Shown piece after piece: positions 1-7,286 of a stretch of DNA of 39,157 bases. Position 1 is the first letter of the stretch. The number at the start of each line of letters is the position of its first letter. Source of the stretch: Halanaerobium sp046541575 (GTDB lineage Bacteria; Bacillota; Halanaerobiia; Halanaerobiales; Halanaerobiaceae); NCBI GenBank assembly GCA_046541575.1, contig JBKHDA010000014.1:1-39157 (forward strand), read 5' to 3'. The notes below the pieces were generated by a model, which searched no databases, was not told the DNA's origin, and saw only the letters and a list, made by a program, of their open reading frames with translations. Made by a program: the position numbers and the translations under genes.

Positions 1-10
1 GTTCAGTTAA
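1..10 (+). CDS. 3' tail of an upstream gene (partial, identity unknown)
   Basis: Reading from base 2 gives two sense codons and then TAA at 8-10, which shares its last A with the ATG of the S1 gene. Such a TAATG overlap suggests that an upstream gene ends here and is translationally coupled to the S1 gene, whose own ribosome binding site would lie outside the window. In related Firmicutes the gene before this type of S1 is often ispH, sometimes fused to it, but nothing visible here proves that. A chance stop codon is equally possible. Confidence 0.25.
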
Positions 11-1473
11 TGAACGAAGAAAAAAAAGAAGTAAATGTTGAGTCAACTGAGAACGCAGAGGAAAAAGAAGAGCAAGTTGTAGAGGAGGTAGAAGAGACAG
101 TAGCAGAGACTGAAGAAGAAGCAGTAGAAGAAACAGAAGAAACAGTAGAAACTGAAGAAACATTAGAAACTGAAGAAACTGAAGAAACTACAGAGAAAAA
201 AGAAGCTGATAACAGTGAGGAAGCAGCGGAAACTGCAGAGGTAGAAGCAGAGGAAGATGCTGAAGCTGATGAAGAGGCTGAATTTAAATATAGCGATAAT
301 GATATTGCTGATTTAAGAAAAGGTCAGAAAGTTACTGGTACTGTAGTTGAGATTAATGACAATGGTGTTTATGTTGATGTTAATTATAAGACAGATGGAT
401 TTATTCCATTACGCCATTTAAGCCATCGTCCTGTGGAAGATGCTCATGATATTGTGAGTATGGACGAAGAAATTGAAGTAGTTATCTTAACCTTAGAAGA
501 TGATGAAGGAAATATGATTTTATCTAAAAAGCAGGCAGATTATGAAAAAGCCTGGGAGAAGATTGTGGAAGCACATGAAAATGATGAAATCATTGAAGCT
601 GAAGTTACAAAAGAAGTTAAAGGTGGTCTTGTTGTAGATGTTGGAGTAAGAGGGTTTATCCCTGCTTCTCATGTAGCAATTGGCTATGTTGACGACTTAG
701 GTGACTATGTTGGAGAAACACTTCGCTTAAAGGTAATTGAAGTTGAAAGAGATAACAACAATGTTGTGCTGTCTCATAAAAAAGTCTTAGAAAAAGAAAG
801 AGCAGCTCAAAAAGAAGACACACTGGCTTCTTTAGAAGAAGGTCAAACAGTAGAAGGTACAGTTACTAAGTTAGTTGATTTTGGTGCCTTTATTGATTTA
901 GGTGGAATTGAAGGTCTTCTCCATATTTCAGAAATGTCATGGGGTAGAATTGAAAGCCCATCTGAAGTACTTTCTGAAGGTGAAAAAGTTGAAGTTAAGG
1001 TTCTTGGTGTGAACAAAGAAGAAGAAAGAATTTCACTCGGCTTAAAGCAGTTATTACCTGATCCATGGGAAGAATTTGCTGACAAGCATTATGAAGGGGA
1101 AGTTATTGAAGGTAAAATCACTAAATTAGTTGATTTTGGTGCATTTATGGAAGTTGAGAAAGGTATTGAAGGTTTAATTCATATTTCTCAATTATCACAT
1201 CGTCACGTAAAAACTGCTGATGAGGTAGTTAATGTTGGTGATGTAAGAGAAGCCAAAATTATTAATATTGATGCTGATCAGGAAAGAGTAGGTTTAAGCT
1301 TAAAAGAATTAGAAGAAAAGCCTGAACCGAAAAAGGAATCCAGCAGCAGTTCTCAAAGCTCAAGTAAAGGTAGCAGCAGTAGTTCTCAGAGCAGCAGTGA
1401 TGATAGTTCATCATCTGGTGGAGGAGCTACCATTAGAGAAATTGTTGGAGATATTTTTGACCAGGGTGAATAA
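10..1473 (+). CDS. rpsA: 30S ribosomal protein S1-like RNA-binding protein, four S1 domains
   Basis: Four OB-fold S1 domains lie at about residues 104-173, 191-258, 277-347 and 362-432; the last two carry the typical G-x-V-T-K-L-V-D-F-G-A-F pattern. S1 proteins bind mRNA on the 30S subunit and help initiation; four-domain Firmicutes versions may instead have wider RNA-binding roles. The first 91 residues form an unusual low-complexity acidic extension with about 42 Glu, encoded by purine-rich near-repeats of GAAGAAACT. After domain 4 comes a Ser/Gln/Gly-rich linker (about 443-472) and a short conserved-looking C-terminal peptide. The start is the ATG overlapping the presumed upstream stop codon. 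A strong terminator follows directly, so this gene ends its transcription unit. The family call is firm; a canonical S1 function is likely rather than proven. Confidence 0.9.
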   Translation: MNEEKKEVNVESTENAEEKEEQVVEEVEETVAETEEEAVEETEETVETEETLETEETEETTEKKEADNSEEAAETAEVEAEEDAEADEEAEFKYSDNDIADLRKGQKVTGTVVEINDNGVYVDVNYKTDGFIPLRHLSHRPVEDAHDIVSMDEEIEVVILTLEDDEGNMILSKKQADYEKAWEKIVEAHENDEIIEAEVTKEVKGGLVVDVGVRGFIPASHVAIGYVDDLGDYVGETLRLKVIEVERDNNNVVLSHKKVLEKERAAQKEDTLASLEEGQTVEGTVTKLVDFGAFIDLGGIEGLLHISEMSWGRIESPSEVLSEGEKVEVKVLGVNKEEERISLGLKQLLPDPWEEFADKHYEGEVIEGKITKLVDFGAFMEVEKGIEGLIHISQLSHRHVKTADEVVNVGDVREAKIINIDADQERVGLSLKELEEKPEPKKESSSSSQSSSKGSSSSSQSSSDDSSSSGGGATIREIVGDIFDQGE

Positions 1474-1483
1474 TTAAAAAAGC

Positions 1484-1518
1484 ACCCGCTGTCCACTTAC
1501 TGGGCGGCGGGTTTTTTT
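1484..1518 (+). terminator. Rho-independent terminator after the S1 gene
   Basis: An 11-bp stem (1484-1494 with 1502-1512, including G-T wobbles) encloses a 7-base loop and runs into seven T residues at 1512-1518. It lies 10 bases after the stop codon. Confidence 0.9.
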
Positions 1519-1589
1519 ATGCTTAGTGCAGATTATTGCCTAATTGTAGTAAATATGATATTATCAGTTTTACAGGAGGTAGAACTAAG

Positions 1590-2888
1590 ATGGTTAAAAT
1601 TAAAAACGTTATCCCAGATTCTACCGCTGATAAAGCTGGTCTAAATGTTGAAGATAAAATAATTACAATTAATAATCAGGAAATTAACGATTATATAGAT
1701 TATTTATTCCAAATTTCGGAAGCAATTATTGAACTGGAAATTGAAACTAAAAATGGTAATAGAAAAAATGTTGTTTTAGAGCGTCAACTTGGAGAAGAAT
1801 TAGGTATAGAATTTAAAGAAATAGTATTTGACGGCCTTAAACAGTGTAAAAATAACTGTGTTTTTTGCTTTGTAAAGCAGCAGCCGCAAAATATGAGGAA
1901 TAGTTTAAATCAGATGGATGATGATTATCGATTTTCATTTCTTCAGGGTAGTTTTGTAACTTTAACCAATTTAAAACAGAAAGAAATCGAAAGGATTATT
2001 GACTTAAATTTAAGCCCCCTAAATATTTCTGTTCATACTACTAATCCTGAACTCAGGGTTAAAATGATGAAAAATCCGAAAGCTGCAGAAATTAATAGAT
2101 TATTGAAACTATTTCAGAAAAATAATATTCAGTTTCATACTCAGATTGTTCTATGTCCTGGATATAATGACCGGGAAGAACTGGATAGAAGCCTGGGAGA
2201 CTTGCTGGAATTTTACCCCCAATTATTATCAGTTGGGATAGTCCCGGTTGGATTAACAAAATATAGAGAAGGTCTTGCTGATTTGAGGACTTTAACTAAA
2301 AAAGAGATGGAAAATTCTTTAGAACAGATTAAATACTGGCAGCAGAAAGCTCAAAAGACATATGGAGAAAACTTTATTTATGCTGCTGATGAATTTTATT
2401 TAAATACAGATACTGAACTTCCAGATTACGGTGAATATAATAATTTTCCACAGCTGGAAAATGGAATTGGTTTAACGGCTCTAATTAATGAAGAAATAAA
2501 AGAAATATCTTTTCCTGAATCTTTAAACAAAACTAGAAAAATTGCAATTTTAACTTCTATTTTAGGCAGAAAAGCGCTGAATAAACTTGCTGCTAAGCTG
2601 CAGGGAATTGAAAACCTTCAATTTGATATAAAAGCAGTTAAAAATTCATTTTTTGGGGAAACTGTAACAGTTACTGGACTTTTGACAGCTCAGGATTTAA
2701 TATCTGAAATTAAAAATAGCGAATTTAGAAAATATGATAAGATATTTATTCCAAAAGTTGTTTTAAATGATCAATCAAAATTTTTAGATGATCTTAAAAA
2801 AGAAGAATTTTTAGCTGAACTATCTGAATACGAAATAATATTTGCAGAAAATATAAAAGAATTGATGGAGGTGATAAAAAATGGCTAA
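1590..2888 (+). CDS. DUF512 family protein: PDZ domain plus radical-SAM-like Fe-S domain
   Basis: The 432-residue protein starts with a PDZ-like domain (about residues 1-60, with the pattern NVIPDSTADKAGL). A Cys cluster of the form C-x3-C-x2-C (CKNNCVFC) follows near residue 86, and then a long C-terminal DUF512 region. This is the conserved radical-SAM-like DUF512 family found beside der in many Firmicutes and in cyanobacteria. Its reaction is not established, and I do not assign one. The ORF is open back to a TTG at 1536, but the ATG at 1590 has a strong AGGAGGT at 1574-1580, so I start there. The stop overlaps the start of der by 8 bases, which indicates an operon and a possible link to ribosome biogenesis. 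Confidence 0.88.
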   Translation: MVKIKNVIPDSTADKAGLNVEDKIITINNQEINDYIDYLFQISEAIIELEIETKNGNRKNVVLERQLGEELGIEFKEIVFDGLKQCKNNCVFCFVKQQPQNMRNSLNQMDDDYRFSFLQGSFVTLTNLKQKEIERIIDLNLSPLNISVHTTNPELRVKMMKNPKAAEINRLLKLFQKNNIQFHTQIVLCPGYNDREELDRSLGDLLEFYPQLLSVGIVPVGLTKYREGLADLRTLTKKEMENSLEQIKYWQQKAQKTYGENFIYAADEFYLNTDTELPDYGEYNNFPQLENGIGLTALINEEIKEISFPESLNKTRKIAILTSILGRKALNKLAAKLQGIENLQFDIKAVKNSFFGETVTVTGLLTAQDLISEIKNSEFRKYDKIFIPKVVLNDQSKFLDDLKKEEFLAELSEYEIIFAENIKELMEVIKNG

Positions 2889-4197
2889 ATCTACAGTTGC
2901 AATTGTGGGACGACCCAATGTGGGTAAATCCACTCTTTTTAATAGATTAGTAGGTGGTCGGAGAGCTATTGTTGAGGGAGAGCCTAATGTTACCCGCGAT
3001 AGAATTTATGGAGAAACAGAATGGTTGGGCAAAAAATTTAATGTTATTGACACCGGAGGAATAGTACTTCATGATAATGATAAAATAAAAAATCAGATTA
3101 AATATCAGGCTGAACTTGCTATGGAAGAAGCTGATATAATTTTATTTGTAGTAGATTCCAGAACCGGAATGACAGGAGTTGATGAGGATATTGCTCAGCT
3201 CTTATACAGAACAAATAAAGAAGTCATTTTAGTAGTTAACAAAGTTGAAGATTTTTCTAATCAGGAAGAAATAAGCTGGGAGTTTTATTCTCTTGGTTTT
3301 GGTGACCCTGTACTTATTTCAGCTGAACACGGCAAAAATACCGGATCATTACTTGATCAGGTTACAGATCAACTGCCTGAAATTGAAGAGGAAGATACCG
3401 ATGATGATCAGATTAATATTGCTGTAATAGGCAAACCAAATGTTGGAAAATCAAGTTTAATTAATCATTTAGTGGGTAAAGAAAGAGTTATTGTTAGTGA
3501 TATGCCTGGAACAACCAGAGATGCGGTTGATACTTTAATTGAATGGAATGATATTCAGTTCAATTTTATTGATACAGCCGGTTTAAGGAGAAAATCAAAG
3601 GTAAAAGAAGATGTAGAATATTACAGTAATTTGAGAGCTTTAAAATCGGTTGATCGTTCTGATGCTGTTTTAATGATGATTGATGCTCAGGAAGGTGTAA
3701 CCGATCAGGATAAAAAAATAGCAGGTTATGCCCATGATGAAGGTAAGGCAATGGTTATTGCAATTAATAAATGGGATTTAATGGAGAAAAATACTAAAAC
3801 AATGGAAAGATATACTGATGAGGTATATTATCAACTTAAGTTTTTAAATTATGTTCCTGTAACTTATATTTCTGCTTTAACCGGTGAAAGAATAGATGAA
3901 CTCTTATCATTATTAGAATTTGTAGTTGATCAGAGTAATCTTAGAATCAAAACCGGTATTTTAAATGAAGTGATTTCCGAGGCAGTTCAGCTTCGTGAGC
4001 CGCCGAGTAGAAAAGGAAAAAGACTTAAGATTTATTATGGAAGTCAGGTAGGTATTAAACCTCCAACTTTTGTCTTCTTTGTCAATGATCCCAATTTAAT
4101 GCATTTTGCCTATCAGAGATATTTAGAAAATGTTCTTCGTGAAGCTTTCGGGTATGTAGGAAATCCATTGCATTTTAAATTAAAACAACGTAATTAG
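2881..4197 (+). CDS. der: Ribosome biogenesis GTPase Der (EngA), tandem GTPase domains
   Basis: Der is a double-GTPase needed for 50S subunit assembly. Two G domains are visible: the first P-loop at residues 10-17 (GRPNVGKS) and the second at 184-191 (GKPNVGKS), each with a DTxG G3 motif (about 57-60 and 231-234). A C-terminal KH-like domain follows (about 350-438). The length of 438 residues is normal for the family. The second domain has the usual NKWD specificity motif, but the first reads NKVE at 120-123, with Glu in place of the standard Asp. GGAGGTG at 2867-2873 serves the ATG, which lies inside the end of the DUF512 gene. plsY follows after 9 bases, so the genes are co-transcribed. Confidence 0.97.
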   Translation: MAKSTVAIVGRPNVGKSTLFNRLVGGRRAIVEGEPNVTRDRIYGETEWLGKKFNVIDTGGIVLHDNDKIKNQIKYQAELAMEEADIILFVVDSRTGMTGVDEDIAQLLYRTNKEVILVVNKVEDFSNQEEISWEFYSLGFGDPVLISAEHGKNTGSLLDQVTDQLPEIEEEDTDDDQINIAVIGKPNVGKSSLINHLVGKERVIVSDMPGTTRDAVDTLIEWNDIQFNFIDTAGLRRKSKVKEDVEYYSNLRALKSVDRSDAVLMMIDAQEGVTDQDKKIAGYAHDEGKAMVIAINKWDLMEKNTKTMERYTDEVYYQLKFLNYVPVTYISALTGERIDELLSLLEFVVDQSNLRIKTGILNEVISEAVQLREPPSRKGKRLKIYYGSQVGIKPPTFVFFVNDPNLMHFAYQRYLENVLREAFGYVGNPLHFKLKQRN

Positions 4198-4206
4198 GAG
4201 GGTATT

Positions 4207-4818
4207 ATGCAGGTAATTATTGCTGTATTAATAAGTTATTTAATTGGTTCAATTCCATCCGGTTTTCTTTTAACAAAATATGTCATGAAAAAAGATGTTC
4301 GTCAATATGGTAGTGGAAATATAGGGGCTACAAATGTGGCTAGAGTAATGGGATTGAAATCAGGTATTTTAGTTGCAGTCTTTGATATTTTAAAAGGCTT
4401 TTTGGGGGTGCTGGTAGGACAGGCTATTTTAGGGAACAGTTTGTCTGCAGCAATTTTAGTTGTTGCTGCTGCTGCAATAGCTGGTCATGACTGGTCAATT
4501 TTCTTAGGTTTTTCCGGTGGTAAGGGAGTTGCCACAACCTTTGGCGTTATTTTAAGATTATATCCACTGGCATTTTTGATTTATGCTCTAATCTGGCTTT
4601 TACTGGTTCTGACTACCAGATACGTCTCACTTGGTTCAATAATTGGTTCAATGTCACTGCCTTTAACCCTTTATTTTAGTGCTTATGACAGTACGAATGT
4701 CTTTTTTGCTGCTTTATTATCTCTATTTGTACTGTATACACATCGAGAAAATATTAAAAGACTGCTTAAAGGGGAAGAAAACAGAATGGATCCAGATAAA
4801 TTAGGAAAGAGTGGTTAA
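4207..4818 (+). CDS. plsY: Glycerol-3-phosphate acyltransferase PlsY
   Basis: PlsY transfers the acyl group of acyl-phosphate to glycerol-3-phosphate, the first step of phosphatidic acid synthesis in most Gram-positive bacteria. The 203-residue protein is very hydrophobic with about five membrane spans. It carries the family signatures SGNIGATNVARVMG (about residues 37-50) and the second conserved block with GHDWSIFLGFSGGKGVATT (about 92-110). The AGGAGGGT ribosome site begins at the der stop codon. The next gene, gpsA, makes the glycerol-3-phosphate substrate, so the pair forms a functional unit. Confidence 0.96.
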   Translation: MQVIIAVLISYLIGSIPSGFLLTKYVMKKDVRQYGSGNIGATNVARVMGLKSGILVAVFDILKGFLGVLVGQAILGNSLSAAILVVAAAAIAGHDWSIFLGFSGGKGVATTFGVILRLYPLAFLIYALIWLLLVLTTRYVSLGSIIGSMSLPLTLYFSAYDSTNVFFAALLSLFVLYTHRENIKRLLKGEENRMDPDKLGKSG

Positions 4819-4823
4819 GAATA

Positions 4824-5855
4824 ATGAATTTTAATATTTCAGTGATTGGAGCTGGCAGCTGGGGGACAGCTCTGGCGAATTTATTAGCTAAAAATGGAAA
4901 GAGAGTTAAAATTTATGCCAGAGATAAAGAGGTTGTTGACTCTATTAATAATAAGCAGTGTAATTTAAAATATTTTCCTGAAAGCAGGCTGGATTCAAAT
5001 TTAACTGCTTATAATAGTTTAGAAGCTGGTCTGGAAGCTGCTGAGCTTGTAGTTATTTCCGTACCAACTCAGGCTTTAAATAGTGTTTTAGATAAAATTA
5101 AAGAAATGATAAGTTCAGAGACGATTATTGTTTCTACTGCTAAGGGGATTGACCAAAAATCTTTTAAAACTAATTCTGAGATGATAAAAGAAGCTGGTTT
5201 TAAAAATGTTGTTGTATTATCAGGTCCCACTCATGCTGAAGAAGTTATGGAAGAGCTGCCAACTGCAATTGTTTCTGCTGCTAAAAATAAAAAAGCAGCT
5301 GAACAGGTGCAGGACCTATTTATGTCCAAATATTTTAGAGTTTATACCAATCCTGATGTTAAAGGGGTTGAGCTTGGAGGAGCTTTAAAAAATGTTATTG
5401 CAGTTGCCGGTGGTATCTGTGATGGTCTTGACTTTGGAGATAATACAAGAGCGGCTCTAATTACTAGAGGCTTAAATGAAATGAATCGTTTTGTGGATTA
5501 TCATGGTGCTAAAACTGTTACTCTTGCCGGGCTATCAGGTATGGGAGATCTGGTGGTTACCTGTACAAGCATGCACAGCCGCAACCGCCGTTTTGGAATT
5601 GAAATTGGAAAGGGAAAAACACTTCAGGAAGCAGAGGTGGAGGTTAATCAGGTTGTAGAAGGAGTTAAAACTGCAGAAGCTATTTATAACTGGTTAAAAT
5701 CTAATCAAATCGATTTAGAAATGCCGATCACAAATCAGGTTTATCAGGTTTTATTTGAGGATAAAGATCCCTACCAGGCTGTAGAAGAGCTGATGTTAAG
5801 AAGTAAAAAACATGAAATGGAATCAGTAGTTGATCAATCTTTATGGAATATCTAG
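4824..5855 (+). CDS. gpsA: NAD(P)-dependent glycerol-3-phosphate dehydrogenase
   Basis: GpsA reduces dihydroxyacetone phosphate to sn-glycerol-3-phosphate for phospholipid synthesis. The N-terminal Rossmann motif GAGSWGTALA is at residues 8-17. The conserved block GVELGGALKNVIAVAGG contains the catalytic Lys (near residue 191), and the C-terminal all-helical domain includes the conserved NRRFG. The length of 343 residues is typical. The gene begins 5 bases after plsY, with only a weak ribosome site inside the plsY end, so coupling to plsY is likely. In spore-forming relatives spoIVA commonly follows gpsA; here the HU gene follows instead. Confidence 0.96.
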   Translation: MNFNISVIGAGSWGTALANLLAKNGKRVKIYARDKEVVDSINNKQCNLKYFPESRLDSNLTAYNSLEAGLEAAELVVISVPTQALNSVLDKIKEMISSETIIVSTAKGIDQKSFKTNSEMIKEAGFKNVVVLSGPTHAEEVMEELPTAIVSAAKNKKAAEQVQDLFMSKYFRVYTNPDVKGVELGGALKNVIAVAGGICDGLDFGDNTRAALITRGLNEMNRFVDYHGAKTVTLAGLSGMGDLVVTCTSMHSRNRRFGIEIGKGKTLQEAEVEVNQVVEGVKTAEAIYNWLKSNQIDLEMPITNQVYQVLFEDKDPYQAVEELMLRSKKHEMESVVDQSLWNI

Positions 5856-5891
5856 TAATTTTATAAATTTTTTCTTTAATTAAGCAGGAAA

Positions 5892-5932
5892 TCGCTGATA
5901 TAGCGAGAATAGTTAATAATGATAATGATAAG
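5892..5932 (+). promoter_or_regulatory. Possible operator region upstream of the HU gene
   Basis: Two small motifs sit in the 110-base gap before the HU gene. One is an inverted repeat TCGCT-5-AGCGA at 5892-5906. The other is three tandem hexamers AATAAT, GATAAT, GATAAG at 5915-5932, which resemble the hexamer arrangement of a Fur box. Both could be chance in AT-rich DNA, and there is no independent sign of metal regulation. Confidence 0.2.
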
Positions 5933-5965
5933 AAAAGTTAATGCTTTAAAGGGGGTGAGTTTTAT

Positions 5966-6265
5966 ATGACTAAGAATGAACTGATCGATGCTGTTGCAGA
6001 AAAAACAGGTGTCACTAAAAAAGATACAGGGGAAGTAATTAACGAAACTATTGATACTATCATGGGATATTTGAAATCTGAAGCTAAAAAAGATGAAGAT
6101 AATCGTGATAATGTTCAGTTAATTGGTTTTGGTACTTTTGAAGTAAAAGATAGAAGTGCTCGTAAAGGGCGTAATCCTCAAACTGGAGAAGAAATTCAAA
6201 TTCCAGCACGTAAAGTACCTGTATTTAGAAGCGGTAAATCTTTCAAAGAGAACGTTGATGTTTAA
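5966..6265 (+). CDS. hup: HU family DNA-binding protein
   Basis: HU is a small dimeric nucleoid protein that bends DNA. The sequence shows the N-terminal helical dimerisation part (MTKNELIDAVAEKTGVTKKD), the conserved GFGTFEVKDRSARKGRNPQTGEEIQIPA arm region (near residues 53-80) and the C-terminal helix. At 99 residues it is about nine longer than standard HU. The extra residues are a charged insertion (about 40-49, EAKKDEDNRD) between the second helix and the first strand. A very strong GGGGGTGAG site at 5951-5959 supports high expression. The gene is probably monocistronic, since a strong terminator follows. Confidence 0.95.
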   Translation: MTKNELIDAVAEKTGVTKKDTGEVINETIDTIMGYLKSEAKKDEDNRDNVQLIGFGTFEVKDRSARKGRNPQTGEEIQIPARKVPVFRSGKSFKENVDV

Positions 6266-6286
6266 TAATTAATATTACTTATCATG

Positions 6287-6316
6287 AAGAACCGGAAATT
6301 TCCGGTTCTTTTTTTT
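6287..6316 (+). terminator. Rho-independent terminator after the HU gene
   Basis: A perfect 24-base palindrome (6287-6310, AAGAACCGGAAA and its complement) leads into an uninterrupted T run to 6316. Folding would use about 10 pairs with a small AT-rich loop. Confidence 0.92.
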
Positions 6317-6320
6317 CTAG

Positions 6321-6370
6321 AACAAAAGTTTCCTATCTCTGATTTTATTAGAGATAAGGAGATTTTTGTT
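6321..6370. terminator. Second long hairpin between the HU gene and mscS, possibly a bidirectional terminator
   Basis: Outer arms AACAAAA (6321-6327) and TTTTGTT (6364-6370) pair perfectly. Inner arms CCTATCTCT (6332-6340) and AGAGATAAGG pair with one bulged A. Each end of the structure is T-rich on one strand. It lies only a few bases after the HU terminator, so it may be a back-up or opposite-strand terminator, or a structured element before mscS. Confidence 0.5.
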
Positions 6371-6470
6371 TATCTGCAGGAAAATTATGATTTTAATAGA
6401 AAATAGTATATTAAGAGAATTAAAAGAGAGTTATGTTCAAATCTCAAAAATATACTAAGGGGGAAAAATT

Positions 6471-7286
6471 GTGGGTCAAATTACAACTGGTTTTCAATCA
6501 ATTTTAGCAAATTATGGGATGAAATTTCTTCTAGCAATTGTTCTATTATTTGTCGGTTTAGGGGTAATTAAATTTATAGTAAATCTACTTGAAAAAAATA
6601 TACAGGGCAAATTTGAAAGAACCTTAACCAGTTTTTTAATGTCCGTTACCAGGGCAGTTTTACTTATCCTGTTATTTATTTCTATTGCCTCAACAATTGG
6701 AATTGAAGTTGCTTCTTTTGTAGCAGTTTTAGGTGCGGCATCCTTTGCAGTGGGTTTTGCTTTACAGGGAAGTTTATCAAACTTTGCTGGAGGGGTTATG
6801 CTGTTAATCTTTAGACCATTTACTGCTGGAGATACTATAGAGGTATCAGGACACAAAGGAAAAGTTCAGGAAATTCAAATTCTCTATACTATTATGACCA
6901 CTTTTGATAATAAAAAAATATTTATTCCAAATGGTAATGTAGCAACTGATAGTATCACAAATTTTTCTGCTATGAATGAGAGAAGAGTTGATCTAACATT
7001 TGGTATCGGTTATGATGATGATTTTCATGAAGCAATTTCGATCTTAAAAAAGCTTGCTGCTGATCATGAACTGATTTTAGATAATCCGGAACCAGTTATT
7101 AGAGTTGCCGAGCATGCGGGTAGTTCAGTTAATATCGACTGCAAAGTCTGGGCCAAAGGATCTGATTATTGGACAGTTTTTTATGATATGCACGAAGAGG
7201 TTAAAGATGCTTTCGATGAAGCTGGTATTGGAATTCCTTATCCTCAACTGGATATTCACTTTGATGAGGGCACAAAACTGTGCTAG
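6471..7286 (+). CDS. mscS: Small-conductance mechanosensitive channel, MscS family
   Basis: MscS channels open under membrane tension and release solutes during hypo-osmotic shock, a major need in halophiles. The 271 residues match the single-domain MscS size. Three membrane segments are visible (about 14-36, 57-78 and 85-110). The pore-lining TM3 is rich in Gly and Ala and contains the SFAVGFALQGSLSNFAGG pattern. The cytoplasmic beta domain follows, with the PFxxGDxIE motif near residue 121. The start is GTG with AAGGGGGAAA at 6457-6466 just upstream. The stop overlaps the GTG of the photolyase gene by 7 bases. Confidence 0.95.
   Translation: MGQITTGFQSILANYGMKFLLAIVLLFVGLGVIKFIVNLLEKNIQGKFERTLTSFLMSVTRAVLLILLFISIASTIGIEVASFVAVLGAASFAVGFALQGSLSNFAGGVMLLIFRPFTAGDTIEVSGHKGKVQEIQILYTIMTTFDNKKIFIPNGNVATDSITNFSAMNERRVDLTFGIGYDDDFHEAISILKKLAADHELILDNPEPVIRVAEHAGSSVNIDCKVWAKGSDYWTVFYDMHEEVKDAFDEAGIGIPYPQLDIHFDEGTKLC

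Noticed and set aside
1536..1589. N-terminal extension of the DUF512 protein from TTG 1536
   Set aside because: The extension has no homology-like features, and the strong AGGAGGT site lies inside it, nine bases before ATG 1590.
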